This document shows, piece by piece, positions 24,685-33,753 of a stretch of DNA of 38,674 nt. Below the pieces are notes generated by a model that was not told where the DNA came from, did not search any database, and saw only the letters and a program-made list of their open reading frames with translations. Each line of letters begins with the position of its first letter. Within the stretch, counting starts at the first letter, position 1. The DNA is from Bacteroidota bacterium (GTDB lineage Bacteria > Bacteroidota > Bacteroidia > Chitinophagales > LD1): the NCBI GenBank assembly GCA_947461105.1, contig CANHIG010000005.1:1-38674 (forward strand). The letters run 5' to 3'. Both the position numbers and the translations under genes were made by a program.

Positions 24685-25371
24685 ATGGAGTTTACATACT
24701 ACGGTCATTCATGCTTTAACCTGAAAATCAATGGCTTAAACTTGCTGTTTGACCCATTTATTACCCCAAATGAATTGGCCAAAAGTATAAATGTGAAAGA
24801 AATTCAGGCTGATTTTATTTTGGTTTCCCATGGGCATGAAGATCATGTGGCAGATGTGGAAGACATTGCCAAGCGCACAAGAGCTAAACTGATTGGGAGT
24901 TGGGAGCTAACAAACTGGTTTGCCGAAAGTGGAATTAAAAATTATCACCCCATGAATACTGGAGGAAAATGGAGCTTTGATTTTGGGACTGTAAAATGCA
25001 CTGCCGCTCAACATTCATCATCAATGCCTGATGGTACTTATGGCGGAAATCCAATGGGATTTATTATAGATGACAATAGAGGCAATACACTCTATTATTC
25101 AGGTGATACAGCACTGACTCTGGATATGCAACTAATTCCACTCTCCTATCCAAAACTAAATTGTGCAGTGCTGCCAATTGGAGATAATTTCACCATGGGA
25201 TTTGAAGACGCAGCTATAGCAGCGGAATATTGTAAAGTAAAAACCGTTATTGGTGTTCATTATGATACCTTTGGCTTTATAAAAATAGACCACAACAAGG
25301 CTATTGAAACATTTGCAGCAAAAGGAATAAAACTTATTTTGCCTTCTATCGGAGAAACAATTGAGATATAA
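24685..25371 (+). CDS. UPF0173 metal-dependent hydrolase (metallo-beta-lactamase fold)
   Basis: This is a small cytoplasmic metallo-hydrolase. The motif HGHEDH carries the two-metal site, LLFDPFITPN is the family's early block, and further ligands lie in AAQHSSS, YSGDTAL and GVHYDTFG. All of these match UPF0173 (YtkL-like), whose substrate is not established. The ORF track starts at GTG 24673, but the conserved start is ATG 24685 (MEFTYYGHSCF), and the -7 promoter element makes the GTG unlikely. The parA start codon is only 5 bases downstream, so it probably leads an operon with parA, parB and the DUF5683 gene. Confidence 0.92.
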   Translation: MEFTYYGHSCFNLKINGLNLLFDPFITPNELAKSINVKEIQADFILVSHGHEDHVADVEDIAKRTRAKLIGSWELTNWFAESGIKNYHPMNTGGKWSFDFGTVKCTAAQHSSSMPDGTYGGNPMGFIIDDNRGNTLYYSGDTALTLDMQLIPLSYPKLNCAVLPIGDNFTMGFEDAAIAAEYCKVKTVIGVHYDTFGFIKIDHNKAIETFAAKGIKLILPSIGETIEI

Positions 25372-25376
25372 TAAAT

Positions 25377-26198
25377 ATGGGAAAAGTAATCACATTAGCA
25401 AATCAGAAAGGCGGAGTAGGCAAAACAACAAGCGCCATTAATATTGCTGCCTGCCTTGGCGTTTTAGAATACAAAACACTTCTTATAGATGCCGACCCTC
25501 AGGCAAATGCAACTTCAGGAGTTGGCTTTGATGTAAACAACATAAAAGTGAGTCTCTATGAATGTTTAATTCAGGAGGTAAAAGCAAAAGATATTATCCT
25601 AAAAACAGATACGCCTAATCTTTATCTATTGCCATCTCACCTCGATTTAGTAGGAGCTGAAATAGAACTGATTAATCAGCCAAACCGCGAAAAAATCATG
25701 AAACAGGTGATAGATGAAATCAGAGATGATTATGATTATATTTTGATTGACTGCTCCCCTTCATTAGGTCTTACAACAGTAAATGCACTTACAGCTTCGG
25801 ACTCAGTAATTATACCGGTACAATGTGAATACTTTGCCTTAGAAGGATTAGGAAAGCTTTTAAACACGATTAAAATTGTTCAATCAAGAATAAATCCTGA
25901 TTTAGAGATTGAAGGTATTTTACTTACGATGTTTGACCCTAGATTAAGATTATCGAATCAGGTAGTAGATGAAATCAATAAGCATTTTGAAAATATAGTT
26001 TACGAAACTTTAATTCACCGCAATACACGACTGGGCGAAGCTCCAAGCTTTGGGAAACCTGCTATTATGTATGATGCCGACAGTAAAGGAGCGCAAAATT
26101 ACATGTCATTAGTAAGAGAGATTTTACAGAAGAATGATGACACCCATATTTCACAAGAGGATAAAGTTTTTAAAATAGAAGAAGATGCTGGAGAATAA
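25377..26198 (+). CDS. parA: Chromosome-partitioning ATPase ParA (Soj)
   Basis: This is a deviant Walker ATPase that positions ParB-bound origin regions on the nucleoid. KGGVGKTT at residues 11-18 has the signature lysine of the ParA/MinD family, LLIDADPQANAT is the Walker A' region, and LIDCSPSLG is Walker B. It lacks an N-terminal DNA-binding domain, so it is the chromosomal Soj type. It overlaps parB by 14 bases, and the C-terminal tail is acidic. Together with the adjacent DnaA-box-like 9-mers, this suggests that the window may be near the replication origin, which is inference. Confidence 0.96.
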   Translation: MGKVITLANQKGGVGKTTSAINIAACLGVLEYKTLLIDADPQANATSGVGFDVNNIKVSLYECLIQEVKAKDIILKTDTPNLYLLPSHLDLVGAEIELINQPNREKIMKQVIDEIRDDYDYILIDCSPSLGLTTVNALTASDSVIIPVQCEYFALEGLGKLLNTIKIVQSRINPDLEIEGILLTMFDPRLRLSNQVVDEINKHFENIVYETLIHRNTRLGEAPSFGKPAIMYDADSKGAQNYMSLVREILQKNDDTHISQEDKVFKIEEDAGE

Positions 26199-27087
26199 AA
26201 AGAAAAATGTACTTGGACGAGGTTTAGGTGCATTATTAAACGAAGAAAAAGGGGGAGCAAAAGAAATAGGCTCAAAATCAATTGCTAACCAAGCCGGTGT
26301 TGTAATCTATCTTCCATTGGATCAAATAGAGGTAAACCCTTTTCAGCCCAGAACTACTTTTGAAGAAGAAAGCCTGAATGAGCTTGCCGATTCAATCAAA
26401 ATACATGGAGTTTTACAACCCATTACGGTAAGGAAAATAGAGAATAATAAATACCAACTAATTGCTGGAGAGCGCAGACTAAGAGCGTCAAAGTTAGCTG
26501 GTAAAAATGAGATACCTGCCTATGTTCGTGTAGCTTCAGACCAGGAGTCAATCGAGATTGCATTGATTGAAAATATTCAGAGAGAGGATTTAAACGCTTT
26601 AGAAATTGCTATCAACTATAAAAGATTGATGGATGAGTGTGAGCTTACTCAAGAAAAACTTTCTGAGCGATTAGGTAAAAATAGAAGTACCGTCACTAAC
26701 TTTCTGAGACTTTTAAAATTGCCTCCTGATATGCAGGCAGCTTTAAGGGATAACAGGATTACAATGGGTCATGCAAAAGCATTATTAGGTGTAGATCATC
26801 TTCCAACTCTTTTGAGCCTGTTTAAGGAAACCATCGAGAAAAATCTGTCAGTAAGACAAACAGAAGATTTGGTAAAAAGCGTGAGTGCCAAACCTAAAAA
26901 AATGCAGGTAGCAGCTAAGGCATCATCATCGGATGTTTTTCTCAGAAAAATTCAGGATGAAATTGGCTCTGCGCTAAGTACTAAGGTCAGTATCATTAGA
27001 ACAAGGGAAGGGAAAGGAGAAATTGTTATAAAATTCTATAGCGATACTGATCTTGAACGATTGAGTGAAATACTAAAAAATCATTGA
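26185..27087 (+). CDS. parB: Chromosome-partitioning protein ParB (Spo0J), a CTP-dependent clamp
   Basis: It binds parS sites near the origin and spreads along DNA as a CTP-gated clamp. The N-terminus has the ParA-stimulating motif LGRGLGALL. The ParB/Srx CTPase domain (about 42-130) contains NPFQPR and the CTP-binding motif GERRLRA (95-101), followed by IENIQREDLNALE. A helix-turn-helix (about 155-185, LSERLGKNRSTVTNFLRLL) and a C-terminal dimerisation region complete it. The length of 300 residues is normal. I saw no sequence resembling the GTTTCACGTGGAAC-type parS site in this window. Confidence 0.96.
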   Translation: MLENKKKNVLGRGLGALLNEEKGGAKEIGSKSIANQAGVVIYLPLDQIEVNPFQPRTTFEEESLNELADSIKIHGVLQPITVRKIENNKYQLIAGERRLRASKLAGKNEIPAYVRVASDQESIEIALIENIQREDLNALEIAINYKRLMDECELTQEKLSERLGKNRSTVTNFLRLLKLPPDMQAALRDNRITMGHAKALLGVDHLPTLLSLFKETIEKNLSVRQTEDLVKSVSAKPKKMQVAAKASSSDVFLRKIQDEIGSALSTKVSIIRTREGKGEIVIKFYSDTDLERLSEILKNH

Positions 27088-27115
27088 TACGTTATATCGT
27101 ATAAAATCAAGTTCA

Positions 27116-27778
27116 TTGAAGGGGCTAAATCTAATACTTTTTATTCTAGTTTCAATATCAACCACTGCTCAGATTATTGATTCACTTAAGATTCAAGACT
27201 CAACAACTCTTAATCCTATTACAAGAAAAATCGTATTCAATACTGATACCGCATACAGTATTATTGATTCAAATAGCACAGCTCAAAAAGATAGTATAGC
27301 TCCGGAGAAAAAACTCAAAAAACACAGTCCGGGAAAAGCGGCATGGATGTCAGCCGTTCTTCCGGGTTTGGGACAAGCTTATAATAAGAAATACTGGAAA
27401 ATACCTATAATCTATGCCGGCCTAGGTGGATTGGGATATGCGGTATATTACACAGGAAATAACTTTACGCAAGCCAGAAATGCATACAGACTGCAAGTTG
27501 ACGGAGATTCAAGCACAATAGGCATTTTTCAGGGCACAACTGATGCCGCAACACTGAAAGTATACAGAGACTATCACAAAAGGAATCTGACTATTACCGG
27601 TATTTGCGCAGGAGTTTGGTACTTCCTAAATATTATTGACGCAGTGGTAGATGGACACCTTTACAACTTTAATGTAAGTGATAAGCTGTCTTTACACTGG
27701 GAGCCGGAAATGATCAAACCTGTTTGGGGTACCAGCGCCTTCTCTGGAGGGGCTAAATTTACATTGATTTTCAGGTAG
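27116..27778 (+). CDS. DUF5683 envelope protein
   Basis: This Bacteroidota-specific protein is commonly placed after parB. A Sec-type signal (residues 1-18, ending TTAQ) precedes a low-complexity linker. The DUF5683 domain then begins at HSPGKAAWMSAVLPGLGQAYNKKYWKIPIIYAGLGG (about 70-107), and two or three hydrophobic segments follow (including LTITGICAGVWYFLNIIDAVVDGHL). The start codon is TTG (27116): no ATG occurs before residue 78, and using TTG yields the expected signal peptide. A function for the family is not known; its conserved location hints at a link to segregation, envelope assembly or only shared expression. Confidence 0.85.
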   Translation: MKGLNLILFILVSISTTAQIIDSLKIQDSTTLNPITRKIVFNTDTAYSIIDSNSTAQKDSIAPEKKLKKHSPGKAAWMSAVLPGLGQAYNKKYWKIPIIYAGLGGLGYAVYYTGNNFTQARNAYRLQVDGDSSTIGIFQGTTDAATLKVYRDYHKRNLTITGICAGVWYFLNIIDAVVDGHLYNFNVSDKLSLHWEPEMIKPVWGTSAFSGGAKFTLIFR

Positions 27779-27796
27779 ACCTCCTTCTCTAATCTA

Positions 27797-28498
27797 CTAA
27801 AAAAGTGAGCGAAATAGTACCTTTAGAAAGTTATATAATTCAGTACTAAGGATTCCAAAATTGGACTTTGACAATACGATTCCCTTTTTCAATTGTACTG
27901 GTACTTTCTCAATCACAAGCTTCTGACGAGCAGCTAAAAAGATAAACTCCAAATCAAACAAATAGCGGTCGATAGTAGTATTCAAAAATACTTTTTCCCC
28001 TTTTGTATTAAATCCTTTGAGACCGCATTGCGTATCATCAGTCGGAATCTGAATAAAAATCCTAATAAGCAAGCGAAGTATTTTTGAAACCCAAACACGA
28101 ATCTTAGGCATGTTTGTATAGTATTCTTGTGAGCGAACTCCAATGGCTACATCGCAGTGTTGCAGGGCATTATAAACCGCCAGAAAGCTCTCTCGTTCAT
28201 AGGGAAAGTCGATATCAGTATAAATTATTTGCGAAGCTAACGACTTTGATACTCCTTCTCTTAAAGTAAAACCTTTGCCCTTATTTTCATTTCTTTCATA
28301 AAAGAAAACATCGTCTATGCCATCAAAATAATTCTTTCCTAACTGCTCTGATGGTGTTCCGTCATTAATAATTATAAGCTGGATATTTTCTTCGGGTAAC
28401 GATTTTTTAAGCCACTCAAGTTCACTGACTATATTTTCGCTCCATCCAGGAGGTGGATTAAAACAAGGTAACACAATACTGAGCGTAGGGTTATACAC
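27797..28498 (-). CDS. Family 2 glycosyltransferase (polyprenyl-phosphate sugar synthase-like)
   Basis: This is a cytoplasmic GT-A glycosyltransferase of 233 residues. LSIVLPCFNPPPGW opens the nucleotide-sugar fold, IIINDGTPS is the UDP/GDP-binding stretch, NENKGKGFTLREGVSKS is the typical GT2 block, and IYTDIDFPY carries the DxD metal motif. The overall order resembles dolichyl- or undecaprenyl-phosphate mannose/glucose synthases, but there is no C-terminal membrane domain. It lies on the same strand 78 bases downstream of nuoH, exactly where nuoI would be expected. It could make the lipid-linked sugar used by the GT-C-like protein embedded in the nuo operon, which is inference from proximity. 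Confidence 0.85.
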   Translation of the reverse strand: MYNPTLSIVLPCFNPPPGWSENIVSELEWLKKSLPEENIQLIIINDGTPSEQLGKNYFDGIDDVFFYERNENKGKGFTLREGVSKSLASQIIYTDIDFPYERESFLAVYNALQHCDVAIGVRSQEYYTNMPKIRVWVSKILRLLIRIFIQIPTDDTQCGLKGFNTKGEKVFLNTTIDRYLFDLEFIFLAARQKLVIEKVPVQLKKGIVLSKSNFGILSTELYNFLKVLFRSLF

Positions 28499-28576
28499 TA
28501 TCCTATTTTATAACAACAAAAAAATAAATCAAAATACGTTTTATAATATCAAAACGTTAGGATTTGTGTTGGCAAA

Positions 28577-29635
28577 TTAGCCTAAACCAATAATTCCGAG
28601 TCCTGTAAGCACAATATTAATTATAGCCAGAGGAATTAATATTTTCCATCCTAGATTCATGAGTTGATCATATCTGAAACGCGGAAGCGTCCATCTCACC
28701 CACATGAAAAAGAATATAAAGAAGAATATTTTAGCAAATAACACAGCTACACCTATTGCTGCTGCAACGTTATAATCAATAGAATTTGCCACGTAATCCT
28801 GAAAAGGATAATTATAGCCTCCAAAGAAAAGCGTAGAAATAATAGTAGAAGAAATGAACATGTTTACATATTCCGAAAACAAGAAAAACCCAAGCTTCAT
28901 GGAAGAGTATTCTGTGTGGTAACCTCCGACCAACTCACTCTCGCACTCCGGCAAATCAAAAGGAGTACGGTTTGTTTCCGCAAACGCACAAATCAGGAAA
29001 ATAAGAAAGGCAATAGGTTGCTTGAATACTAGCCATGAAAAGAATGGAAATTTCCCGTTCCAGTCAATAAATCCATTTTGATAATTAGCGATATCTTTTA
29101 AACTCAATGAACCAACTACCATGAGTACTGCTATAATCGAAAGCCCCATAGCAACCTCATAAGAAATCATTTGTGAAGAAGCGCGAACTGCTCCAAGGAG
29201 AGAAAATTTATTATTGGATGCCCATCCTCCAATCATAATTCCATATACACCGATAGAAATAACACCAAAAACATAAAGAATGGCAATATTAATATCAGCC
29301 ACTTGCAAGTCAATGTTGTATCCAAAAAGATTAATTGGTTTTCCCCATGGAATCACAGCGCTTGTCATCAAAGCTGTTGTCATGGCAATACCTGGCCCTA
29401 AAATAAACAGAAACTTGTTTGGCGTATTAGGGATAAAATCTTCTTTAGTAAACATTTTTACACCATCGGCCAATGGTTGAAGTAAACCGCCAGGGCCAGC
29501 TCTATTAGGGCCTAATCTATCCTGAAAATAGGCTGCAATAACTCGCTCTGCAAATGTAGAGTACAATGCTATAAACATGGTAATCCCAAAAATCACCAGT
29601 ATCAAAATCAATTTTATAATTAGGGTTGTTGCCAT
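28577..29635 (-). CDS. nuoH: NADH-quinone oxidoreductase subunit H
   Basis: This integral membrane subunit of complex I forms most of the quinone-binding tunnel and links the peripheral arm to the proton pumps. Diagnostic motifs are ERVIAAYFQDRLGPNRAGPGGLLQPLADGVK near the N-terminus and FAETNRTPFDLPECESELVGGYHTEYS in the middle. About eight transmembrane helices are seen, and the 352-residue length is normal. It begins 9 bases after nuoG. It is the last nuo gene in this run; nuoI to nuoN do not follow. Confidence 0.97.
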   Translation of the reverse strand: MATTLIIKLILILVIFGITMFIALYSTFAERVIAAYFQDRLGPNRAGPGGLLQPLADGVKMFTKEDFIPNTPNKFLFILGPGIAMTTALMTSAVIPWGKPINLFGYNIDLQVADINIAILYVFGVISIGVYGIMIGGWASNNKFSLLGAVRASSQMISYEVAMGLSIIAVLMVVGSLSLKDIANYQNGFIDWNGKFPFFSWLVFKQPIAFLIFLICAFAETNRTPFDLPECESELVGGYHTEYSSMKLGFFLFSEYVNMFISSTIISTLFFGGYNYPFQDYVANSIDYNVAAAIGVAVLFAKIFFFIFFFMWVRWTLPRFRYDQLMNLGWKILIPLAIINIVLTGLGIIGLG

Positions 29636-29644
29636 TTTTGTTTT

Positions 29645-30652
29645 CTATTTTGGATTTACCATGCTCAATGATATTCTGTCTTGCTCTCTGCCTGTCAATA
29701 GAAATTTATCATCAGTATCGAATTCAACAGGCTGAAGTTTTTGAGTATAGTTATTCTGATTAATTACTGAATACTTCGCAAATTTTCTCGGTCCATCTAT
29801 AATCCAGGCTGCTTTATCTTTCTTCTCAAAACGGCAAGTGTTACAGATAAACTCCTCTACTTCATTGTATTCATCTTTTCTGGCACTTACTCTCAACACA
29901 TCATTGCCAAAGGTATAAAGCGTTACTTTTCCGCAACATTTATCGCAATCTCTGTGTGCATCTATAGGCTTGGTAAACCAAACTCTCGATGAAAAACGAA
30001 AAGTTTTATCCGTTAACGCACCTACTGGGCAAACATCTATCATGTTGCCACTAAACTCATTGTCGACTGAGTTTTGTATATAAGTAGATATTTCAGCATG
30101 GTCGCCACGATTGATGATTCCATGACAACGTCCGGGAGTTAACTGGTCTGCAACATAAGTGCAACGATAACACAAAATACAACGAGTCATGTGGAGTTGA
30201 ATCTTATCGCCAATATCTATCTTTTCAAATTCTCTTCTATCCTCTTTATAACGTGTTGCTTCCTTGCCATGTTTAAAACCAAGATTCTGCAAATCGCACT
30301 CTCCTGCCTGATCGCAAATCGGGCAATCTAGCGGGTGATTCATTAGCAAAAATTCCACTACTCCATTTCGCGCATCAATAACTCGTGGCGAAGTCAGGTT
30401 TTTCACCTCCATGCCATCCATCACCTGAGTACAACATGAAGCTACAAGCTTAGGCATTGGAGTGGGGTTAGCATCTGATCCCTTAGAAACTTCCACGAGA
30501 CACACACGGCATTTACCTCCGCTGCCTTGCAGCTTTGAATAATAGCACATGGCTGGCGGTACCAAATCGCCACCAATTTGCCTTGCAGCATTCAATATGG
30601 TGGTTCCTGGTTCTACTTCTACGGGTGTTCCGTCTATCGTTACTTTTGGCAT
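29645..30652 (-). CDS. nuoG: NADH-quinone oxidoreductase subunit G, short form
   Basis: This is the peripheral-arm Fe-S subunit. N-terminal [2Fe-2S] ligands are Cys36, Cys48, Cys51 and Cys73 or 74. His106, Cys110, Cys113 and Cys119 bind the His-ligated [4Fe-4S] cluster. Cys158, Cys161, Cys164 and Cys208 bind the next one. A further set at Cys236, Cys239 (or 240), Cys270 and Cys273 looks like the N7-type cluster site at the start of the molybdopterin-like domain. The protein ends at 335 residues, whereas E. coli NuoG has about 900, so the large degenerate molybdopterin domain is missing. Because the C-terminus is followed 9 bases later by nuoH, and short NuoG forms are usual in Bacteroidota, this is lineage architecture rather than a truncation. 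Confidence 0.93.
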   Translation of the reverse strand: MPKVTIDGTPVEVEPGTTILNAARQIGGDLVPPAMCYYSKLQGSGGKCRVCLVEVSKGSDANPTPMPKLVASCCTQVMDGMEVKNLTSPRVIDARNGVVEFLLMNHPLDCPICDQAGECDLQNLGFKHGKEATRYKEDRREFEKIDIGDKIQLHMTRCILCYRCTYVADQLTPGRCHGIINRGDHAEISTYIQNSVDNEFSGNMIDVCPVGALTDKTFRFSSRVWFTKPIDAHRDCDKCCGKVTLYTFGNDVLRVSARKDEYNEVEEFICNTCRFEKKDKAAWIIDGPRKFAKYSVINQNNYTQKLQPVEFDTDDKFLLTGREQDRISLSMVNPK

Positions 30653-30662
30653 AGCAAATAAT

Positions 30663-32033
30663 TTATACTAATACTTCTTCTTTCATCAATAAATGCTTCA
30701 CCTTTTCCCATGGCTCAGCTACAAAATGCTCGCGATTTTTAATCTTCTCTGGGAACTTCACATGAAACTCAAACTCATCGCGGAAATGACGAATGGCAGC
30801 AGCCACAGGCCAAGCAGCAGCATCACCAAGAGGGCAAATCGTATTGCCTTCAATTTTGCGTTGAATGTCCCAAAGCACATCTATATCTTCCATAGATCCA
30901 TAGCCATTCTCTAAGCGCCAAAGGATTTTCTCCATCCAGCCAGTTCCTTCTCTGCAAGGCGAACACTGTCCGCAGCTTTCATGATGATAAAAGCGTGCAA
31001 AATTCCAGGTATTTCTAACAACACAGGCTCTGTCATCATAAACAATAAAACCTCCGGAACCAATCATAGAACCTGTTGCAAAACCACCATCAGCCATGCT
31101 TTCATAAGTCATGAGCCTGTCTTCGCCTTTTGCTGTTTTAAACAATAAATTGGCAGGCAGAATAGGCACAGAAGAACCTCCAGGCACACAAGCTTTTAAC
31201 GGACGCTCAGATTCCATACCTCCGCAATATTCATCACTGTTTACAAATTCATCAACCGTAATGCTCAATTCAATTTCATACACTCCCGGTTTTCTGATAT
31301 TTCCCGATGCAGATATCAATTTTGTTCCGGTAGATTTTCCGATACCAATTTTAGCATATTCTTCACCTCCGTTATTCAAAATCCAAGGAATTACAGCAAT
31401 AGATTCTACATTATTTACCACAGTAGGATTGCCCCAAAGCCCGCTCACTGCAGGAAACGGTGGTTTGATACGAGGATTGCCGCGTTTGCCTTCGAGGCTT
31501 TCAATCAAAGCAGTTTCTTCTCCGCAAATATATGCTCCTGCACCGCAGGTAACATGTAAATCTAAATCATAACCGGAACCTTTTATATTTTTCCCCAACC
31601 ATCCATTTGCATAAGCTTCATTTATAGCACGTTCCAAAATTCGGTACACCCACATGTATTCCCCACGAATATAGATATAGGAAAGATGGGCTTCAAGTGC
31701 GAAACTAGAAGTAATCATACCCTCAATCAAAAGGTGAGGTGTTTTTTCCATCAAAAATCTATCTTTAAATGTACCCGGCTCAGACTCATCAGCATTACAA
31801 ACCAGATGACGGGGACGACCGCTTTTTTTGTCAATAAAACTCCATTTTAACCCGGTCGGAAAACCAGCTCCTCCCCTACCTCTAAGCCCACTTTTTTTGA
31901 CCTCCTCCACAATATCGTTGGGAGCCATTTTCAGTGCCTTCTCCACAGAAGAATAACCTCCCACTTTTCGATAAGCTTCGTATCCCTGAATTCCGGGAAT
32001 ATCTATATGTTCTAAAAGTATTTTTTTACCCAT
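30663..32033 (-). CDS. nuoF: NADH-quinone oxidoreductase subunit F (NADH-binding)
   Basis: This subunit holds FMN and the N3 [4Fe-4S] cluster and oxidises NADH. The NADH/FMN-binding stretch GLRGRGGAGFPTGLKWSF is at about residues 49-66. AYICGEETALIESLEGKRG and FPAVSGLWGNPTVVNNVE follow, and the cluster ligands lie in SCGQCSPCREGTGWM plus a later Cys in GNTICPLGD. The 456-residue length is normal. A 97-base gap separates it from the embedded membrane gene upstream, unlike the 0-30 base gaps between most other nuo genes here. It begins 11 bases before nuoG in the direction of transcription. Confidence 0.97.
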   Translation of the reverse strand: MGKKILLEHIDIPGIQGYEAYRKVGGYSSVEKALKMAPNDIVEEVKKSGLRGRGGAGFPTGLKWSFIDKKSGRPRHLVCNADESEPGTFKDRFLMEKTPHLLIEGMITSSFALEAHLSYIYIRGEYMWVYRILERAINEAYANGWLGKNIKGSGYDLDLHVTCGAGAYICGEETALIESLEGKRGNPRIKPPFPAVSGLWGNPTVVNNVESIAVIPWILNNGGEEYAKIGIGKSTGTKLISASGNIRKPGVYEIELSITVDEFVNSDEYCGGMESERPLKACVPGGSSVPILPANLLFKTAKGEDRLMTYESMADGGFATGSMIGSGGFIVYDDRACVVRNTWNFARFYHHESCGQCSPCREGTGWMEKILWRLENGYGSMEDIDVLWDIQRKIEGNTICPLGDAAAWPVAAAIRHFRDEFEFHVKFPEKIKNREHFVAEPWEKVKHLLMKEEVLV

Positions 32034-32130
32034 TGTATAAAGTCATTTGAATGCCCTAAAATCCACAAATTAGGTTCAATAATAGGAAAGATTTTTCTGA
32101 ATATCTGTATGATTTCCACAATGTTTATTT

Positions 32131-33750
32131 CTAAATAAAAAGCTTCCTAACCGTCTGCATCTCAATATCTTGAAGCGGCTTTAAGGGTTGATAATTCATT
32201 TCATTGATTTTTATAAAAGTTCCTGAAGTTTTATCCATTTTAAAAAGCCTTGCCTTGCCTGATGTTCTATCATAATCACACATATAAGTCTGCCTGTTCG
32301 TATCCATCGTAGCGATATTAAAATCCTCTTGCTTAATTATGTCAAGTGTTTTGCCATAATAATTGAAAATCATTTTACTGTCTGACACAGGTTGCTTGAA
32401 AATAAAATCAATTCCTAAAACCATCACAGAATTATTTTCTACAGGATTTAAAAGACCATGCTTTATGGCTGAATAAAAGTTTTGAGCAGGGATGCTCTGT
32501 TCTGTATTCTTTGCTTTTATCATACAGCAATTAAGCAAGAATGTGCTTATGCCAATGATAATACAAATCGAAATAATAGAAACTTTAGCAGCATTATAAT
32601 GCAGAATTTTTGCAATCGGAAAAGCATTCAATATCTCAGTCAATACGATTGTAAGCCCAAAAATCTGGAAATAAACAGGAAGATAAGCAATCCCAAGTCT
32701 CAGCTCACTTTGATACTTCACAGAAACCATTAATATCATAGCGGGGACAAACAAAAATACCAGACCGATAAAAAAATTATCAAGTTGAAAAGAACCGCTG
32801 CCCCATTTCTGGTTTTGGGTATTGAACAGGAGAAGCCCTCCCAAACAAAGCATTACTAATGCAATAAATAGCACAAGAGGATTACTGAGCTGTAAGAAAA
32901 GCACTTCCGGTATAGCGTACACTTTATAAAAATTTGACAACGGAAGTGTTGAAAACATCTGACATATGAAAACGTTTCTCATGCCTTCTGCATTAAAACT
33001 CATCTCTGTTCCTATATAAGATAGTGTGGAATTTTCTCTAATAATTTTTAATGTAACAAAATAAAGAATGGGTAAAAGCAAGAGTGGGGCAAGTTGAAAC
33101 ATTCGCTGCCTAAGTTTCTTGAAATGGAAAACTATCAACCCATAAAAAACCAGAAAAGGAACAATCCCAATCTCAGTAATTAAAAGAGCCATAGTAGCAA
33201 ATACAAATGCGCCAGCTAATTTAAAGATAGATTTAGAGTCAATATAATACAGAAACAAACCAACCGCAAGTAGTGAAAAAGCAGTTGCAATAGGATACAT
33301 TGCATTTAAAGAGGTGAAAGGGTCGTGATGAGAAATTTGAAATTGAAAGAGCATTCCTAAAAGCATCAATGAAAGCCCTGTTAGATTTCCCATCTTTGAC
33401 TTTTGAAGAAAATATACAAACGACAATACAGCAAAAACATTAGCGGTGTAAACCAATAATTTGTATTGCAGGATAGAATGGGATAGCCAATAAATTCCAA
33501 CAAATAAGTAAAAAGAAAGAGGCGTGAATCTGCCTATTTTCAGCCATTTCGTAATTTCTCCATTGCTGTAGCCTATCATCTTGCTGAATGTGAAATCAGG
33601 AATAGATTTCAGCAACTGATAATTCATTAAATCATCAGAATATAATCCGGAACATATAATTGGGGATAACAAAAGAGCTAAAAAAGCAAATGCTAAAACA
33701 GGGAAAAGATGCTTATGTAAAAAGTAAAATAATTTTGCCTTTATCAGCAT
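32131..33750 (-). CDS. Polytopic membrane protein, GT-C-like, embedded in the nuo operon
   Basis: I do not recognise this as a complex I subunit. About 11-12 hydrophobic helices span residues 15-430, followed by a soluble tail of about 110 residues. The first extracytoplasmic loop carries SGLYSDDLMNY; an acidic DD pair at this position is the hallmark of GT-C glycosyltransferases (PMT/ArnT/GT39-type and related families), which use lipid-phosphate sugars. FTPLSFYLFVGIYWLSHS and the alternating loop pattern fit that fold. The ORF track includes a TTG directly after the nuoE stop; ATG at 33750 is preferred. It begins 3 bases after nuoE, so translation should be coupled, while a 97-base gap separates it from nuoF. 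The GT-C assignment is structural inference, and a non-enzymatic membrane protein is possible. Confidence 0.65.
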   Translation of the reverse strand: MLIKAKLFYFLHKHLFPVLAFAFLALLLSPIICSGLYSDDLMNYQLLKSIPDFTFSKMIGYSNGEITKWLKIGRFTPLSFYLFVGIYWLSHSILQYKLLVYTANVFAVLSFVYFLQKSKMGNLTGLSLMLLGMLFQFQISHHDPFTSLNAMYPIATAFSLLAVGLFLYYIDSKSIFKLAGAFVFATMALLITEIGIVPFLVFYGLIVFHFKKLRQRMFQLAPLLLLPILYFVTLKIIRENSTLSYIGTEMSFNAEGMRNVFICQMFSTLPLSNFYKVYAIPEVLFLQLSNPLVLFIALVMLCLGGLLLFNTQNQKWGSGSFQLDNFFIGLVFLFVPAMILMVSVKYQSELRLGIAYLPVYFQIFGLTIVLTEILNAFPIAKILHYNAAKVSIISICIIIGISTFLLNCCMIKAKNTEQSIPAQNFYSAIKHGLLNPVENNSVMVLGIDFIFKQPVSDSKMIFNYYGKTLDIIKQEDFNIATMDTNRQTYMCDYDRTSGKARLFKMDKTSGTFIKINEMNYQPLKPLQDIEMQTVRKLFI

Positions 33751-33753
33751 CAA

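Noticed and set aside
25377-27087. A parS site near parAB
   Set aside because: I looked for GTTTCACGTGGAAC-like palindromes by eye around parA/parB and in the rest of the window and saw none.
29645-30652. NuoG as a truncated or frameshifted gene
   Set aside because: Its 335 residues end after the Fe-S domains, and nuoH follows 9 bases later with no remnant of a molybdopterin domain. Short NuoG proteins are normal in Bacteroidota.
5150-32120. Recurrent TAnTTTG motifs upstream of pyrE, the pirin gene, ftsY, the GT2 gene and nuoF as a variant -7 element
   Set aside because: They are one base shorter than the established TAnnTTTG consensus, T-rich heptamers are common in this AT-rich DNA, and no consistent -33 partner or spacing was seen.
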